Source of the DNA: Alphaproteobacteria bacterium
Lineage (GTDB): Bacteria; Pseudomonadota; Alphaproteobacteria; Rhizobiales; Beijerinckiaceae
Length of the DNA: 47,599 nucleotides
Assembly (NCBI GenBank): GCA_016869555.1
Contig: VGDY01000011.1
Span: forward strand, 1-47,599
Direction of reading: 5' to 3'
How positions within the stretch are numbered: the first letter of the stretch is position 1; the number at the start of each line of letters is the position of its first letter. The notes under the pieces are model-generated. The model was given only the letters and a program-made list of their open reading frames with translations, ran no database searches and had not been told where the DNA came from. A program made the translations under genes and the position numbers. Below are positions 25,093-35,122 of the stretch, in pieces.

Positions 25093-25614
25093 TTATCTCC
25101 GGCGCCTCGGCTTGGCGTCGGGCTTGGCGTCGGGCTTGCCGATCGGCGCCTGAAACGACAGTCCCGTATCCCAAGGAAAGAAGATCCAGGTGTCCTGCGA
25201 GACTTCGGTGACGAAAGTGTCGACCATCGGCAGGCCCTGCGGCTTGGCGTAGACGGTGGCGAAATGCGCCTTGGGCAGCATGTCGCGCACCGCCTTCGCC
25301 GTCGCGCCGGTGTCGACGAGATCGTCGATGATCAGCACTTCGGCGCTGGGCCGGGCAAGAATGGTTTCGGTCAGCGGCTTCAACACCTGCACGTCGCCGC
25401 GCTCCATCTCCTCATGATAGCTCGCGACGCAGACCGTTTCGACGACCGTTAGGCCGAGTTCGCGCGCCACGATCGCGGCCGGAACGAGACCGCCGCGCGT
25501 CACCGCGACGATCGCCGAAAATCCGCCGATCGAGGCGAGACGCCAGGCGAGCGCGCGCGCGTCGCGATGAAACATGTCCCAGGAGACCGGAAAGATTTTG
25601 TCGGACCCGTACAT
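25093..25614 (-). CDS. gpt: Xanthine phosphoribosyltransferase
   Basis: A 173-residue type I phosphoribosyltransferase for purine salvage (xanthine and guanine). The PRPP-binding loop is [20 protein letters not shown] near residue 94. The upstream [23 protein letters not shown] and the closing [12 protein letters not shown] are typical of Gpt. The protein is slightly longer than the E. coli enzyme because of a basic C-terminal tail with the repeat [10 protein letters not shown]. It is cytosolic or peripherally membrane-bound. The cinA-like gene lies 24 bp upstream on the same strand, suggesting co-transcription. Confidence 0.93.
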   Translation of the reverse strand: MYGSDKIFPVSWDMFHRDARALAWRLASIGGFSAIVAVTRGGLVPAAIVARELGLTVVETVCVASYHEEMERGDVQVLKPLTETILARPSAEVLIIDDLVDTGATAKAVRDMLPKAHFATVYAKPQGLPMVDTFVTEVSQDTWIFFPWDTGLSFQAPIGKPDAKPDAKPRRRR

Positions 25615-25638
25615 CTGCTTCGAGCCTCCGCCGTCGCG

Positions 25639-26400
25639 TCAACGCGCCAGTTCTTTGGACAGCGATTCGATCATCGCCCGCGTCGCCTGCGCCGCGCGGG
25701 ACAAAAGCGCCGCGTCGCGGCAGCGCAGCACGATCTGGTTTCTAATTCCGCCGCTGGTGAAGGCGGGATAGGAGCCGACGCTGACGCCGTCATGCGCGCG
25801 CGCGATCGCTTCCAACCCTTCGGCATAGGCGCCCTCGGGAACGCCGTCGGCCTCGACCGTCTCGACGAGCACCGGCGGTCCGGCCGCGAGCCGCGGGCCG
25901 ACCACGTCCATCATGTTCTGCATGATCATCGGCACGCCAGCCATGACGATGACATTGCCGATCCAAAATCCCGGCGCCTTGGAGATGGCGTTGAAAATCA
26001 ACTCCGCGCCCTTCGGAATGCGCGCCATCCGCCGGCGCGCGGCGTTCAGCTCGGCTTGCGAAAAGCGTTCGCTGAGCAGGGCGATCGCGCGCGGGTCCTC
26101 GCCGATGTCGACGCCGAAGGCGCGCGCCACCGCGTCGGCTGTGATGTCGTCATGGGTCGGGCCGATGCCGCCGGTGGTGAAGACATAGGTGTAGCGGGCG
26201 CGCAGCGCGTTCAACGCCTCTCCGATCGCCTCCATGTCGTCGCGCACAATTCGCGCCTCCAGCAGGTCGACGCCGATCTGCGCGAGATAATTCGCGATAT
26301 AGCGTGTGTTCACATCCTGCGTGCGGCCCGACAGGATTTCGTCGCCGATCACCAGAACCGCCGCGCTTGCCGGCCTGTCGCCCGCATTTCCTTGCGCCAT
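25639..26400 (-). CDS. CinA N-domain / molybdopterin-binding (COG1058) protein
   Basis: About 253 residues. The ATG at 26400 was chosen because GGGAGG lies seven bases upstream. It has the MoaB/MogA-like fold: VLVIGDEILSGRTQDVNT at the N-terminus and TTGGIGPTHDDITADAVARAFG near residue 82. This is the N-terminal (pyrophosphatase-like) part of CinA only; the C-terminal NMN deamidase domain is absent, as in many alphaproteobacteria, where it is a separate gene. A role in nucleotide or NAD-related metabolism is likely but not shown. It lies between gpt and an OpgC-like gene on the same strand. Confidence 0.9.
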   Translation of the reverse strand: MAQGNAGDRPASAAVLVIGDEILSGRTQDVNTRYIANYLAQIGVDLLEARIVRDDMEAIGEALNALRARYTYVFTTGGIGPTHDDITADAVARAFGVDIGEDPRAIALLSERFSQAELNAARRRMARIPKGAELIFNAISKAPGFWIGNVIVMAGVPMIMQNMMDVVGPRLAAGPPVLVETVEADGVPEGAYAEGLEAIARAHDGVSVGSYPAFTSGGIRNQIVLRCRDAALLSRAAQATRAMIESLSKELAR

Positions 26401-26457
26401 CGCCGGCCTCCCTGGCGCGATTATGACCATGGCGGCGGCGAACGCCAGCCCTGGCGT

Positions 26458-27546
26458 TCATTCCGCGGGGACGGCCGGGACGAGGGAGAATTGCTCGACG
26501 GCGCGCGCCAGGCGGTGCAGCACGCCCAGGCAGGCGGCGACAAAGACAATGTCGAGCGCGGGCGAAGCGAGACTTGCTTCCTGCAGAATCTGTCCCACGG
26601 CGCTCAGCAGGCTGACGCCCGCATAGGTCGAGAGCCCGTTGCGGCCAAGCAGCGTGAAGAACGGAAAAAGCCGGGTCGGGCTCAGATAGGCGGTGACCTT
26701 TGAGAAGTGCAGCGCATAGGCGAGCGCGACGAAATCGATGATGCGCACGACGCCAAGGTCCGTCTTGTCCCAGTCGAGATAACGGCCTGCTTCGTCGACA
26801 AGCCCTGGCGCCAGGCCGAAAACATTGGAGACGATCAGCGTCGAACCGAGAGTGACGGCGAGCGCCAGCCGATAGGCGACGCTATGAAAAGGCACGCCCC
26901 GGGTTTTGATCGCCCCGCCGCAGTAGATTCCCAGAGCGAACATGAACTGCCAGGCGAACGGATTGAAATACCAGTAGCCGGGCTCCGGCCATGTGGGAAC
27001 ATTTATTCCCAGCAGGCGCGCGCCTGCATAGAGCGACGCCGATGCCGCCAGCATGAGCGGGCCGCCGCGCAAGGCGCAGGCGAGAAGCGCCGGAGCAAGC
27101 GCAATCAGTGCGATATAGAGAGGCAAAATATTGAAATAGGCGACCTGGTGGCTGAGCGCCAGAATCGCGACGACGCCCTTCGCCGGATCGGCGAAAGGCG
27201 CGGCGCGGCTGCTCTCGGAGCCAAGAAAATCCCAGGGGCTCGCATAGGTCGCGAAGCCGTAAAGCGCCAGCGCCGCCGCCGTCAGAGCCAGATGGACGCC
27301 GTAAAGACGCAGGGCGCGCCCGCCGAGCGCCGCGGTCGCATCGAGGACGCTCCGCCTGAACTTCTCGCCATAGGCGAGGGCGATCGATACGCCCGAGAGA
27401 AACACAAAGCCTTCGGCAGCGTCAGAAAAGCCGAAATTACGCGGCGTTATCGCGCCGAGCACATTGCCGGGAATGTGGTTCACGAGGATGACGGCAAGAG
27501 CCGCGCCGCGCCAGAAATCTATTCCCTCGACTCTTTTTCCCTGCAC
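26458..27546 (-). CDS. OpgC-domain membrane acyltransferase-like protein
   Basis: A protein of about 362 residues with roughly ten transmembrane helices. The beginning RVEGIDFWRGAALAVILVNHIPGN and SDAAEGFVFLSGVSIALAYG is characteristic of OpgC and related acyltransferase-3-type proteins. OpgC adds succinyl groups to periplasmic glucans in Escherichia; in alphaproteobacteria, relatives may modify cyclic glucans or other surface polymers. The start is uncertain: GTG at 27546 is taken here as the codon nearest the conserved region, while the frame is open to an ATG at 27648. No opgG or opgH genes are in the window, so the acceptor polymer is unknown. Confidence 0.85.
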   Translation of the reverse strand: MQGKRVEGIDFWRGAALAVILVNHIPGNVLGAITPRNFGFSDAAEGFVFLSGVSIALAYGEKFRRSVLDATAALGGRALRLYGVHLALTAAALALYGFATYASPWDFLGSESSRAAPFADPAKGVVAILALSHQVAYFNILPLYIALIALAPALLACALRGGPLMLAASASLYAGARLLGINVPTWPEPGYWYFNPFAWQFMFALGIYCGGAIKTRGVPFHSVAYRLALAVTLGSTLIVSNVFGLAPGLVDEAGRYLDWDKTDLGVVRIIDFVALAYALHFSKVTAYLSPTRLFPFFTLLGRNGLSTYAGVSLLSAVGQILQEASLASPALDIVFVAACLGVLHRLARAVEQFSLVPAVPAE

Positions 27547-27769
27547 GCGCGTTTCATGCCCCCTGGCGCCGGCGCTAAGCCGGTCGCCAGCGCTAGAGTA
27601 GCAAGCCGCATGCCTCCTCTTGATAGCGATTCGCGGTCGGCCCGCCAAGATCGCGTTTCCCGCTTTCGCGGACGATTAGCGGCGGCAGGCCTTCATAGCC
27701 TTGCGTTGCCGCCTCAAACCATTACCTTGTCGGATATCTTCGCCAAAGAAATCCGAGCCGCCGCCCTAG

Positions 27770-28606
27770 ATGACCTTTATCGAATCCCATCTCGCGCCCG
27801 CCGCACGCAAGAGCGGGCAGATCAAGCTGCACAGGCCCGAGGATTTCGAGGGCATGCGCGCCGCCGGCCGGCTGACCGCCGAGGCGCTCGACATGCTGGT
27901 CGAACATGTCCGGCCCGGCGTGACCACGCAGGCGCTCGACGATCTGGTGTTCGACTTCGCCCTGGCGCATGGCGCCTATCCGGCGCCGCTCGACTATCGC
28001 GGCTACCGGAAATCGATCTGCACCTCGATCAACCATGTCGTCTGCCACGGCGTGCCCGACGCCAAGCCGCTGCGCGAAGGCGACATTGTCAATATCGACG
28101 TGACCTTCATCCTCGATGGCTGGCATGGCGACGCCAGCCGCATGTTCGCCGTCGGCGAAATACCGCGGCGCGCGCAGCGGCTGATCGACGTCACCTATGA
28201 GGCGCTGCAGCTCGGCGTCGCGGCGGTCAAACCCGGCGCGACGACCGGAGATATCGGCGCGGCGATTCAGCATTATGCGGAGAGCGAGCGCTGTTCGGTC
28301 GTGCGGGATTTCTGCGGCCATGGCCTCGGGCGCGTTTTCCACGACGAGCCGAATATTCTGCATTATGGCGCGAAGGGCGAAGGCGTCGAACTGCGCCCCG
28401 GCATGTTCTTCACCATCGAGCCGATGATCAATCTCGGCCGCTCGCAGGTGAAAATATTGTCGGACGGCTGGACAGCCGTCACCCGCGACCGCTCGCTTTC
28501 CGCGCAGTTCGAACATTCGGTCGCGGTCACCGAAACCGGCGTCGAAGTCTTCACCAAGTCGCCGGCGGGGCTCGACAATCCCTCAGCCGCTCATGCCGAC
28601 GCATGA
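27770..28606 (+). CDS. map: Type I methionine aminopeptidase
   Basis: A 278-residue metallopeptidase that removes the N-terminal methionine of new proteins. Metal and substrate residues appear in [12 protein letters not shown] (His), [20 protein letters not shown] (two Asp), [15 protein letters not shown] (His), FFTIEPMIN (Glu) and [14 protein letters not shown] (Glu). Type I length with a short N-terminal extension. Its stop overlaps the radC ATG (28603), so the two are coupled; this map-radC pairing is common in Hyphomicrobiales. Confidence 0.97.
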   Translation: MTFIESHLAPAARKSGQIKLHRPEDFEGMRAAGRLTAEALDMLVEHVRPGVTTQALDDLVFDFALAHGAYPAPLDYRGYRKSICTSINHVVCHGVPDAKPLREGDIVNIDVTFILDGWHGDASRMFAVGEIPRRAQRLIDVTYEALQLGVAAVKPGATTGDIGAAIQHYAESERCSVVRDFCGHGLGRVFHDEPNILHYGAKGEGVELRPGMFFTIEPMINLGRSQVKILSDGWTAVTRDRSLSAQFEHSVAVTETGVEVFTKSPAGLDNPSAAHADA

Positions 28607-29328
28607 AGAAGGCGGCTGACGCCGCATCAGGCGAAGGCCCGGGCCTGCGCGATTCCGCGCCGCATTATCACGGTCATCGACAGCGTCTGCGCGATCGCTT
28701 CATGGACGCGGGCGAGGCGGCGCTCGCCGATTATGAGATGCTGGAGCTGCTGCTGTTTCGCGCCATCGCCCGACGCGACGTGAAGCCGCTCGCCAAGGCT
28801 TTGATCGCCCGCTTCGGCTCCTTCGCCGAGACGGTCGCGGCGCGCCCGGAGCGGCTGCGCGAGGTCGACGGACTCAGCGAAGCCGCGATCGTCGAAATCA
28901 AGCTGGTCGAGGCCGCGGCGAAGCGCCTGGCGCGCGGCGCCTTGCAGAAGCGCCCGGTTCTTTCTTCTTTCATGGAGGTGCTCGATTATTGCCGCACGGC
29001 GATGGCGTTCGCCGAACGGGAGGAATTCCGCATCCTTTTCCTCGACAAGCGCAACGCGCTGATCGCCGATGAGGTCCAGGGCGTCGGAACGATCGACCAT
29101 ACGCCGGTCTATCCCCGCGAAATCGTCAGACGGGCGTTGGAGCTCGGCGCGAGCGCGCTCATCCTGGCGCATAACCATCCTTCCGGCGATCCGACGCCAT
29201 CAGCCGCGGACATACGCATGACCAAGGACATCGCCGCGATCGCGCAGCCCTTCGGCATTACGATCCACGATCATCTCATCGTCGGCCGTCACGGCCATTC
29301 CAGTTTCAGGGGGCTCAAGCTCCTTTGA
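28603..29328 (+). CDS. radC: RadC family JAB/MPN domain protein
   Basis: A 241-residue RadC homologue. The N-terminal helix-hairpin-helix part ([20 protein letters not shown]) is followed by the MPN+/JAMM domain with [18 protein letters not shown], the H-x-H-x7-S-x2-D zinc motif, near residues 184-200. It was named for DNA repair, but that role has been withdrawn for E. coli RadC, so the true function is unsettled. It overlaps map by four bases. Confidence 0.95.
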   Translation: MKKAADAASGEGPGLRDSAPHYHGHRQRLRDRFMDAGEAALADYEMLELLLFRAIARRDVKPLAKALIARFGSFAETVAARPERLREVDGLSEAAIVEIKLVEAAAKRLARGALQKRPVLSSFMEVLDYCRTAMAFAEREEFRILFLDKRNALIADEVQGVGTIDHTPVYPREIVRRALELGASALILAHNHPSGDPTPSAADIRMTKDIAAIAQPFGITIHDHLIVGRHGHSSFRGLKLL

Positions 29329-29389
29329 CGCCAAGCGCCGCCACGCTCATCGAGGTTGACGCCATTCGTTCTGGAACGGGCTGACCCAT

Positions 29390-30781
29390 TTGTCCTATTT
29401 CGTCACGCCGCTCATCATCGCCACCGCGCTGTTCATGGAGCAGCTCGACGGCACGGTGCTCGCGACGGCGCTGCCGGCGATGGCGGCCGATCTTCACGAA
29501 GATCCGGTGGCGCTGAAACTCGCGCTGACCTCTTATCTTCTCTCGCTCGCGGTTTTCATCCCGCTGTCCGGATGGGCCGCCGACCGCTTCGGCGCGCGCC
29601 GCGTCTTTCGCGCGGCGATCATCGTCTTCACCTTCGGCTCGATTCTCTGCGGCCTCTCGAATTCGCTCGGCGCGATCGTGGTCTTTCGGATCGTGCAGGG
29701 AGTCGGCGGCGCGATGATGACGCCGGTCGGACGTCTGGTGTTGCTGCGCACTTCAGCCCGCGAGGACCTCGTGCGCGCCATGGCCTATCTAACGATCCCG
29801 GCGCTGATCGGGCCGATGATCGGTCCGCCCGTCGGCGGCTTCATCGCAACCTATTTTGAGTGGCGCTACATTTTCTGGATCAATGTGCCGATCGGCGCGC
29901 TCGGCGTCGCGCTCGTCACGCGATTCATTCCGGATCTGCGCGAGGAATGGACGCCGCCGCTCGACATCGCCGGCGCGATCCTGTCGGGCGTCGGCCTCTC
30001 CTGCCTCGTCTTCGGCCTCACCATCGCCGGGCGCGGCTTCGCGCCGACGCCGGTCGTGGCGACGATCGTCGTCTTCGGCGCCGCGGCGCTCATCGCCTAT
30101 GTCCGCCACGCCAAGCGCACGTCCTATCCGATCGTCGATCTCGATCTCTTGCGCATCCCGACATTTCGCGCGGCGGTCTTCGGCGGCTTTCTGTTTCGCA
30201 TCGGACTTGGCGCGACGCCCTTCCTGCTGCCGCTCCTGCTGCAAGTAGGTTTTGGACTCTCAGCCTATGAGTCGGGTCTTCTGACCTTCATCGCGGCGGC
30301 GGGCGCGATCGCGATGAAGACCACCGCCCAGCCGATCCTGCGCATGTTCGGTTTCCGGCGCGTGCTGATCGTCAATGCGCTTATCTGCGCCGGCTTTCTA
30401 GCCCTCTGCGCCACTTTTACGGCGGCGACGCCGCATCTGTTCATCATGGGCATGCTTCTCGTCGGCGGCTTCTTCCGTTCGCTGGAGTTCACCGCGCTCA
30501 ACGCCCTCGCCTATGCCGATGTCGATCAGGAGGCGATGAGCCGCGCGACGAGCTTCGCCTCCGTCGCCCAGCAATTGTCGCTGTCGACCGGCGTCGCCAT
30601 CGGCGCCGCGGCGCTGGAGGCGGCTCGGGCGCTGCGCGGCGGCGGCGCGCTGCAGGCGGCGGATTTTGCGCCGGCGTTTCTCGTCGTGGCGGCAATTTCG
30701 GTAACCGCCGTCACGCAGTTCCTGCGGCTTGCGCCTAACGCCGGCGCGGAGCTGGTGGGACGCAGGGCGCCGAAACGCTAA
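29390..30781 (+). CDS. DHA2-type MFS drug exporter
   Basis: A 463-residue major facilitator protein with about 14 hydrophobic helices, the DHA2 (EmrB/QacA) arrangement. Motif D1-like LDGTVLATALPAMAADL is in the first helix, GWAADRFGARRVF (motif A) is after helix 2, and RIVQGVGGAMMTPVGR (motif B) is in helix 4. It should export drugs or other amphipathic compounds using the proton gradient. The start is probably TTG at 29390 and is poorly supported. There is no adjacent regulator or EmrA-like adaptor. It ends 5 bp from the end of the convergent rlmE. Confidence 0.92.
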   Translation: MSYFVTPLIIATALFMEQLDGTVLATALPAMAADLHEDPVALKLALTSYLLSLAVFIPLSGWAADRFGARRVFRAAIIVFTFGSILCGLSNSLGAIVVFRIVQGVGGAMMTPVGRLVLLRTSAREDLVRAMAYLTIPALIGPMIGPPVGGFIATYFEWRYIFWINVPIGALGVALVTRFIPDLREEWTPPLDIAGAILSGVGLSCLVFGLTIAGRGFAPTPVVATIVVFGAAALIAYVRHAKRTSYPIVDLDLLRIPTFRAAVFGGFLFRIGLGATPFLLPLLLQVGFGLSAYESGLLTFIAAAGAIAMKTTAQPILRMFGFRRVLIVNALICAGFLALCATFTAATPHLFIMGMLLVGGFFRSLEFTALNALAYADVDQEAMSRATSFASVAQQLSLSTGVAIGAAALEAARALRGGGALQAADFAPAFLVVAAISVTAVTQFLRLAPNAGAELVGRRAPKR

Positions 30782-30786
30782 GCCGG

Positions 30787-31479
30787 TCAGCGCCGCCCCC
30801 GAAACCCCGTCGCAAGCACGTAGAGTTCGGCGGAATCCGCCCGGCTCGCGGCGGGCTTCACATGGCGCACGGTCGAAAAATCGCGTTTCAGGCGCGCGAG
30901 CAGCTGGCCTTCCGTGCCGCCCTGCAGAACCTTGGCGACGAAGAAGCCGCCTTCCGCCAGCACGTCGCAGGCGAAGTCGGCGGCAAGTTCGGCGAGCGCG
31001 ACGATGCGCAGATGATCCGTCGCCCGATGGCCGATGGCGTTCGCGGCCATGTCCGACAACACGCCATCGGCCGCGCCGCCGAGCATGTTCTGGATAAAGT
31101 CCGGCGCATCCTCGTCGTTGAAATCCTTCACCGCGAAGTCGACGCCGACGATCGGCTCCATGTCGAGAAGATCGACGGCGACGACCTTGCCCTTACCCTC
31201 CTTCGCCTTCACCCGCGCGGCGGCGAGCTGCGACCAGCCGCCGGGCGCGGCGCCGAGATCGACGATGCGGCCGCCTGGCTTTAGGAGATGGTAGCGGTCG
31301 TCCATCTCGATGAGCTTATAGGCGGCGCGCGAGCGGTAGCCCTCGCGTTTGGCGCGCGCGACGTAAGGATCGTTGAGCTGGCGCTCCAACCACAGCGTCG
31401 AGGAGAGCGAGCGCTTGCGCGCGGTCTTGACCCGCGTCTTGAGCGACCGTCCGCCTTCGCGCCCCGATTCTTTCGTCAC
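30787..31479 (-). CDS. rlmE: 23S rRNA (uridine-2552 2'-O)-methyltransferase
   Basis: A 230-residue FtsJ/RrmJ-type methyltransferase acting on the A-loop of 23S rRNA in the 50S subunit. Motif I is [17 protein letters not shown] near residue 80. The K-D-K-E tetrad is suggested by [16 protein letters not shown], the DMAAN region ([17 protein letters not shown]), [10 protein letters not shown] and the final [13 protein letters not shown]. The GTG at 31479 begins the protein and overlaps the stop of the ABC transporter gene (GTGA), so rlmE is read from the transporter transcript. The N-terminal 40 residues are basic, as is usual in alphaproteobacteria. Confidence 0.95.
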   Translation of the reverse strand: MTKESGREGGRSLKTRVKTARKRSLSSTLWLERQLNDPYVARAKREGYRSRAAYKLIEMDDRYHLLKPGGRIVDLGAAPGGWSQLAAARVKAKEGKGKVVAVDLLDMEPIVGVDFAVKDFNDEDAPDFIQNMLGGAADGVLSDMAANAIGHRATDHLRIVALAELAADFACDVLAEGGFFVAKVLQGGTEGQLLARLKRDFSTVRHVKPAASRADSAELYVLATGFRGRR

Positions 31480-33575
31480 GCATGCACCTTGTCGCGCGGG
31501 CTGAAGACGCCGCCCGGCGCCGGCTCCATGACGATATGCCGTTCGTGGAAGGCGAGCAGCGTGGAGCGGTGGCCGATCGAGACGATCGTCGTGTGCGGCA
31601 AGCGCTCGCGCAGCATGGCGTAGATCTCGTCTTCGAGCTCTTCGTCGAGCGCCGAGGTCGCTTCGTCGAGGAACAGCCAGACCGGCTTGGCGAGAAGCGC
31701 GCGGGCGATGGCGACGCGCTGCTGCTCGCCGCCGGAGAGGCGCTGCGCCCAATTGTTCTCCTCTTCAATACGCTCCACGAAAGGCGCGAGCCGCGCGGCG
31801 CGCAAGGCCTCCTGCATGTCGGCAAGCGAGTGGTCGCGGATATGGCCGGGATAGACGATCGCCTCGGCCAGCGCGCCCATCGGAATATAGGGTCGTTGCG
31901 GCGCGAGCATCACCTTCGCGCCGCACGGCGTCAGCACGTCGCCCGTAGCGTAAGGCCATATGCCGGCGATGGCGCGAAACAGCGTCGACTTGCCCGAACC
32001 TGACGGACCGGTGAGCAGCGCCGATTTGCCGGCGGCGAGCGTCAGATCGTCGACGGTCACGATTTTGCGGCCGTCGGGCAGTGAAAGCGCCAAATCGCGC
32101 AGGCGGATATCCGCGCCATCCGTCGGCGAGACGATCTGCGTCGCCGACATTTCCGACCGCGCCGTCTCGATGGCATGGTCGAAGGACGTCAAGCGATCCA
32201 GCACCGATTTGAAATTGGCGAGCGACGTATAGTAATTGATGAAGAAGGTGAGCGCGCTCTCGACCCGCCCGAAGGCGCTCGCCGTCTGCGTCATGACGCC
32301 GAGCTGGATGCGGCCGGCGAAATAGAAGGGCGCCGTGATCACATAAGGAATGATCGGCGACAGCTGACCATAGGTCGAGGTGAACGCCATCAGCTGCTTG
32401 CGCTTCTGAACGATCGCCAGATAGTTGACGATAATGCCGGCGAAGCGTCGCAGCAGCGAGCCGCGCTCGGCGGGTTCGCCGCCGAGCAGCGCGATCTGCT
32501 CGCTATATTCGCGCAATCGCGCCAGCGAAAAGCGGAAATCGGCCTCGCGCCGCTGCCGATCGAAGTAAAGCCCGGTGAGAGAGCGGCCGATCAGATGCGT
32601 CACCAGCGTTCCCACCACCGCATAGAGCAGCACCACCCAGAAGAGAAAGCCCGGAATATAAATTTCAGTTCCAGGCAGCGGGTAATTGCCCGACAAGTCC
32701 CACAGCACATAGGCAAAGGACACGAGCGAGCTTAAGGTGGCGATCAGCAGGATCGAATAGGTGTAAATGCCGTAGCCTTCCTCCGCGCCGCTGATGAATC
32801 GATTGACGTCTTCGGCGATGCGCTGATCCGGATTGTCGGCGCCGCCGCCCGCGATCGCCATGCCGTAATGGGCATGCGCGCCAAGCCAGCGCTCGATGTA
32901 ATGTTCGGTCAGCCACCGGCGCCAGCGGATGATGAGCATGGACTGCAAGACGAATTCAATGATCACGGAGACGACGTAAACAAACGCCCATGGCGTGAAG
33001 ACCAGCAGCAGCTGCCGCCAGAACTCCGCGGCGTTCTTCTCCTGAATGGCGTTGAACCAGTCGCGATTGAAAAAGGACAGACGCACGGTGATGCCGACTT
33101 GTCCTTGATTAAGAAGCACCAGCACAACCACCATGGCGATGGCGATGGCGCTTTCTCGCGCCGCGAAGGGCTGGAACGGCCAGACGCGCCCCTGACCGCG
33201 CTCGCGCGTATCGAAATAGAGATCGGCGATGCGCGTCATCTCCCGAATGACGCCGATGTGCGAAACCGCGTAGACAATGATCGAAAACACCGCGACGGTC
33301 AGCGGCATGGTCTCGGGCGGCGCGTAGTCCTTCAACGACTCAGGCCACAAGCCCTCGGCCTGCATAAGGCCGATGAGACCGAAGACGATGGTCTCCGTCG
33401 AAAAAATGCAGGCGAAGATTTTCAGGAAGCTCGACATGTGCACGGCGCGCCACGTCGTATAGGCGCAGAGCGCCGAGGCGGCGGCTAGGACAAACAGACT
33501 GGAATCGCCCTTATGGGCGCCGACCAACGCGGTAAGGGCAGCGAAGACGGCGACCGCCACGCTCAATTTCTGCAT
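31476..33575 (-). CDS. BacA/SbmA-related ABC transporter (ABC_membrane_2 fused to ATPase)
   Basis: A 699-residue fused permease-ATPase. The first 110 residues hold about four extra hydrophobic helices. The ABC_membrane_2 domain follows ([48 protein letters not shown]). The ATPase has Walker [10 protein letters not shown] near residue 528, signature [17 protein letters not shown] near 615 and Walker [13 protein letters not shown] near 635. The family includes YddA of E. coli and Rv1819c of mycobacteria, which import cobalamin and peptides; rhizobial BacA-related members affect very-long-chain fatty acids in lipid A. The substrate here is unknown. The rlmE start overlaps its stop. Confidence 0.9.
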   Translation of the reverse strand: MQKLSVAVAVFAALTALVGAHKGDSSLFVLAAASALCAYTTWRAVHMSSFLKIFACIFSTETIVFGLIGLMQAEGLWPESLKDYAPPETMPLTVAVFSIIVYAVSHIGVIREMTRIADLYFDTRERGQGRVWPFQPFAARESAIAIAMVVVLVLLNQGQVGITVRLSFFNRDWFNAIQEKNAAEFWRQLLLVFTPWAFVYVVSVIIEFVLQSMLIIRWRRWLTEHYIERWLGAHAHYGMAIAGGGADNPDQRIAEDVNRFISGAEEGYGIYTYSILLIATLSSLVSFAYVLWDLSGNYPLPGTEIYIPGFLFWVVLLYAVVGTLVTHLIGRSLTGLYFDRQRREADFRFSLARLREYSEQIALLGGEPAERGSLLRRFAGIIVNYLAIVQKRKQLMAFTSTYGQLSPIIPYVITAPFYFAGRIQLGVMTQTASAFGRVESALTFFINYYTSLANFKSVLDRLTSFDHAIETARSEMSATQIVSPTDGADIRLRDLALSLPDGRKIVTVDDLTLAAGKSALLTGPSGSGKSTLFRAIAGIWPYATGDVLTPCGAKVMLAPQRPYIPMGALAEAIVYPGHIRDHSLADMQEALRAARLAPFVERIEEENNWAQRLSGGEQQRVAIARALLAKPVWLFLDEATSALDEELEDEIYAMLRERLPHTTIVSIGHRSTLLAFHERHIVMEPAPGGVFSPRDKVHA

Positions 33576-33658
33576 CGTTCACCTTGGATATGAGGAGCCG
33601 CTCGGCCCGCCGCGAACGCATCGCCGACGACGACATTCTGAATTCCATGATAGAGGAA

Positions 33659-33991
33659 TCAGTCCTCTTCAGGAATGACCGCATCGCCGTTGACATGCGC
33701 GACGAGCACGGGCGAAGCCTTGAAGGTCAACACTCGGCGCGGCGTAATCGTGGCCTCGACGCCGGTTTTCGGATTGCGGCCAACGCGCTCACGCTTGGCG
33801 CGCACGTTGAAGGTCCCGAAGGACCGCAGCTTTACGGATTCGCCGCGCAGCAAAGCTTCGCTGATCTCGTCGAAGGTCGCGTCCAGAATCTTGCGGGCTT
33901 CGGCGCGGGAAAGGGAAGGACAGCAGCCGTAGACGGCCTCTCGCAGAGCCGCCCGCGTCAGGGTGCTGCCTGGAGCAGTTCTTCTTACCAT
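33659..33991 (-). CDS. IHF/HU family DNA-binding protein (IHF-alpha-like, divergent)
   Basis: About 110 residues from the ATG at 33991; the frame is open further to a TTG at 34063. The fold is clear: LTRAALREAVYGCCPSLSR, then ATFDEISEALLRGESVKLRSFGTF, the DNA-contacting arm GRNPKTGVEATITPRRVLTF and KASPVL. It is most like integration host factor alpha, but it has an unusual cysteine pair in the first helix region and a longer acidic tail (IPEED). It may be a paralogue of the main IHF-alpha. It would bend DNA in transcription or recombination. It is transcribed alone, upstream of the ABC transporter gene on the same strand. Confidence 0.88.
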   Translation of the reverse strand: MVRRTAPGSTLTRAALREAVYGCCPSLSRAEARKILDATFDEISEALLRGESVKLRSFGTFNVRAKRERVGRNPKTGVEATITPRRVLTFKASPVLVAHVNGDAVIPEED

Positions 33992-34203
33992 GCGAACAAA
34001 GCGCCCAATGCTCGCTTTATCGGGAATGGGCCGAACACAACTCCCCCTCGAAGCTTCTGGCAATCGTCACTAGAGCAATAAACGGGCGCTGCGTCCCGGT
34101 TGAGATAGTACGCATAAATTACCTATTTGCAAGGACAGTCAAGAGTTCGGTCGGCGGCCGGCGAGACGGCCCGCGACGCCGCGATGGGACGAAATCGATC
34201 CGG

Positions 34204-35028
34204 TCAACCCGCCAATTTCACCTTATGTTGCGCCACCGGAATCATGGCGCGCACCTTGCGAATGCGGTCGACGTCGACATAGGACGACACGAGCCCCGGC
34301 CCTTCCGAGGCCTTCGCGACGACATGTCCCCAAGGATCGGCGATCAGCGAATTCCCATAAGTGAAGCGCGTCTCATGCCCGGCTTTATGGGCGCCGGTCT
34401 GCGCCGGGGCGCAGAGATAGGCCTGCATTTCGATGGCGCGCGCCCGGCACAGCACTTCCCAATGATCCTTGCCGGTCACCAGCGTGAACGCCGCCGGCAA
34501 GGCGACGATATCGACCCCCTTTTCCGCGAGCGCCTGGAAAAGATATGAGAAGCGCAGATCGTAACAGATGGCGCAGCCGACGGTCAGGCCCTCGCAATCA
34601 TAGGTGACGACGGAATCGCCGGGCTTGAAGGCGGCGCTTTCGTGATATTTCGCGCCATCCGGCGCGGTGATGTCGAACATGTGGATCTTGCGGTAGCGCG
34701 CCACCTCTTCGCCTTCGCGATTGAAGGCGACGCTGGTATTGTGCAGCCGCTCCTCGCCGGGCGTCTTTTCGAGAATCGAGCCGGCGTGAATGAAGACCTT
34801 ATGCTCGCGCGCGAGCGTCCGGCACATTTCATAAGCCGGGCCGCCCGGCAGCTCTTCGGCCGCCGCCATCTTTTCGGCGCGCGACCCGCCGATGAAATCG
34901 AACACTTCCGGCAAGCAAATCCAGTCCGGACGCTCCTGAACGACAGCGCGCTCGATCATGGCGCGCGCATTGGCGAGGTTCAGGGCTTTGTCGCCCACCG
35001 AATTCATTTGAACCAGAGTGACCTTCAT
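34204..35028 (-). CDS. Nitrilase-superfamily carbon-nitrogen hydrolase (Nit1/deaminated-glutathione amidase-like)
   Basis: A 274-residue C-N hydrolase beginning MKVTLVQMNSVGDKALNL. The catalytic triad is E41 (CLPEVFDF), K114 (RYRKIHMFDI) and C155 (GCAICYDLRF). The order and spacing match the Nit1/NIT2 branch, which includes deaminated glutathione amidase and omega-amidase; the glutaredoxin/glutathione context often seen around such genes is absent here. The frame extends upstream to 35151 without homology. It stands between the IHF-like gene and the TetR gene on the same strand, with about 95 bp to TetR. Confidence 0.92.
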   Translation of the reverse strand: MKVTLVQMNSVGDKALNLANARAMIERAVVQERPDWICLPEVFDFIGGSRAEKMAAAEELPGGPAYEMCRTLAREHKVFIHAGSILEKTPGEERLHNTSVAFNREGEEVARYRKIHMFDITAPDGAKYHESAAFKPGDSVVTYDCEGLTVGCAICYDLRFSYLFQALAEKGVDIVALPAAFTLVTGKDHWEVLCRARAIEMQAYLCAPAQTGAHKAGHETRFTYGNSLIADPWGHVVAKASEGPGLVSSYVDVDRIRKVRAMIPVAQHKVKLAG

Positions 35029-35122
35029 CGACCGTCCGTTGTTCTCTTGCCATTGCGCGCCGTAACAGCCGCGCGATCCACTTATTATACGGGCCGACGC
35101 CGTAGGTATAGATCGAATTACG

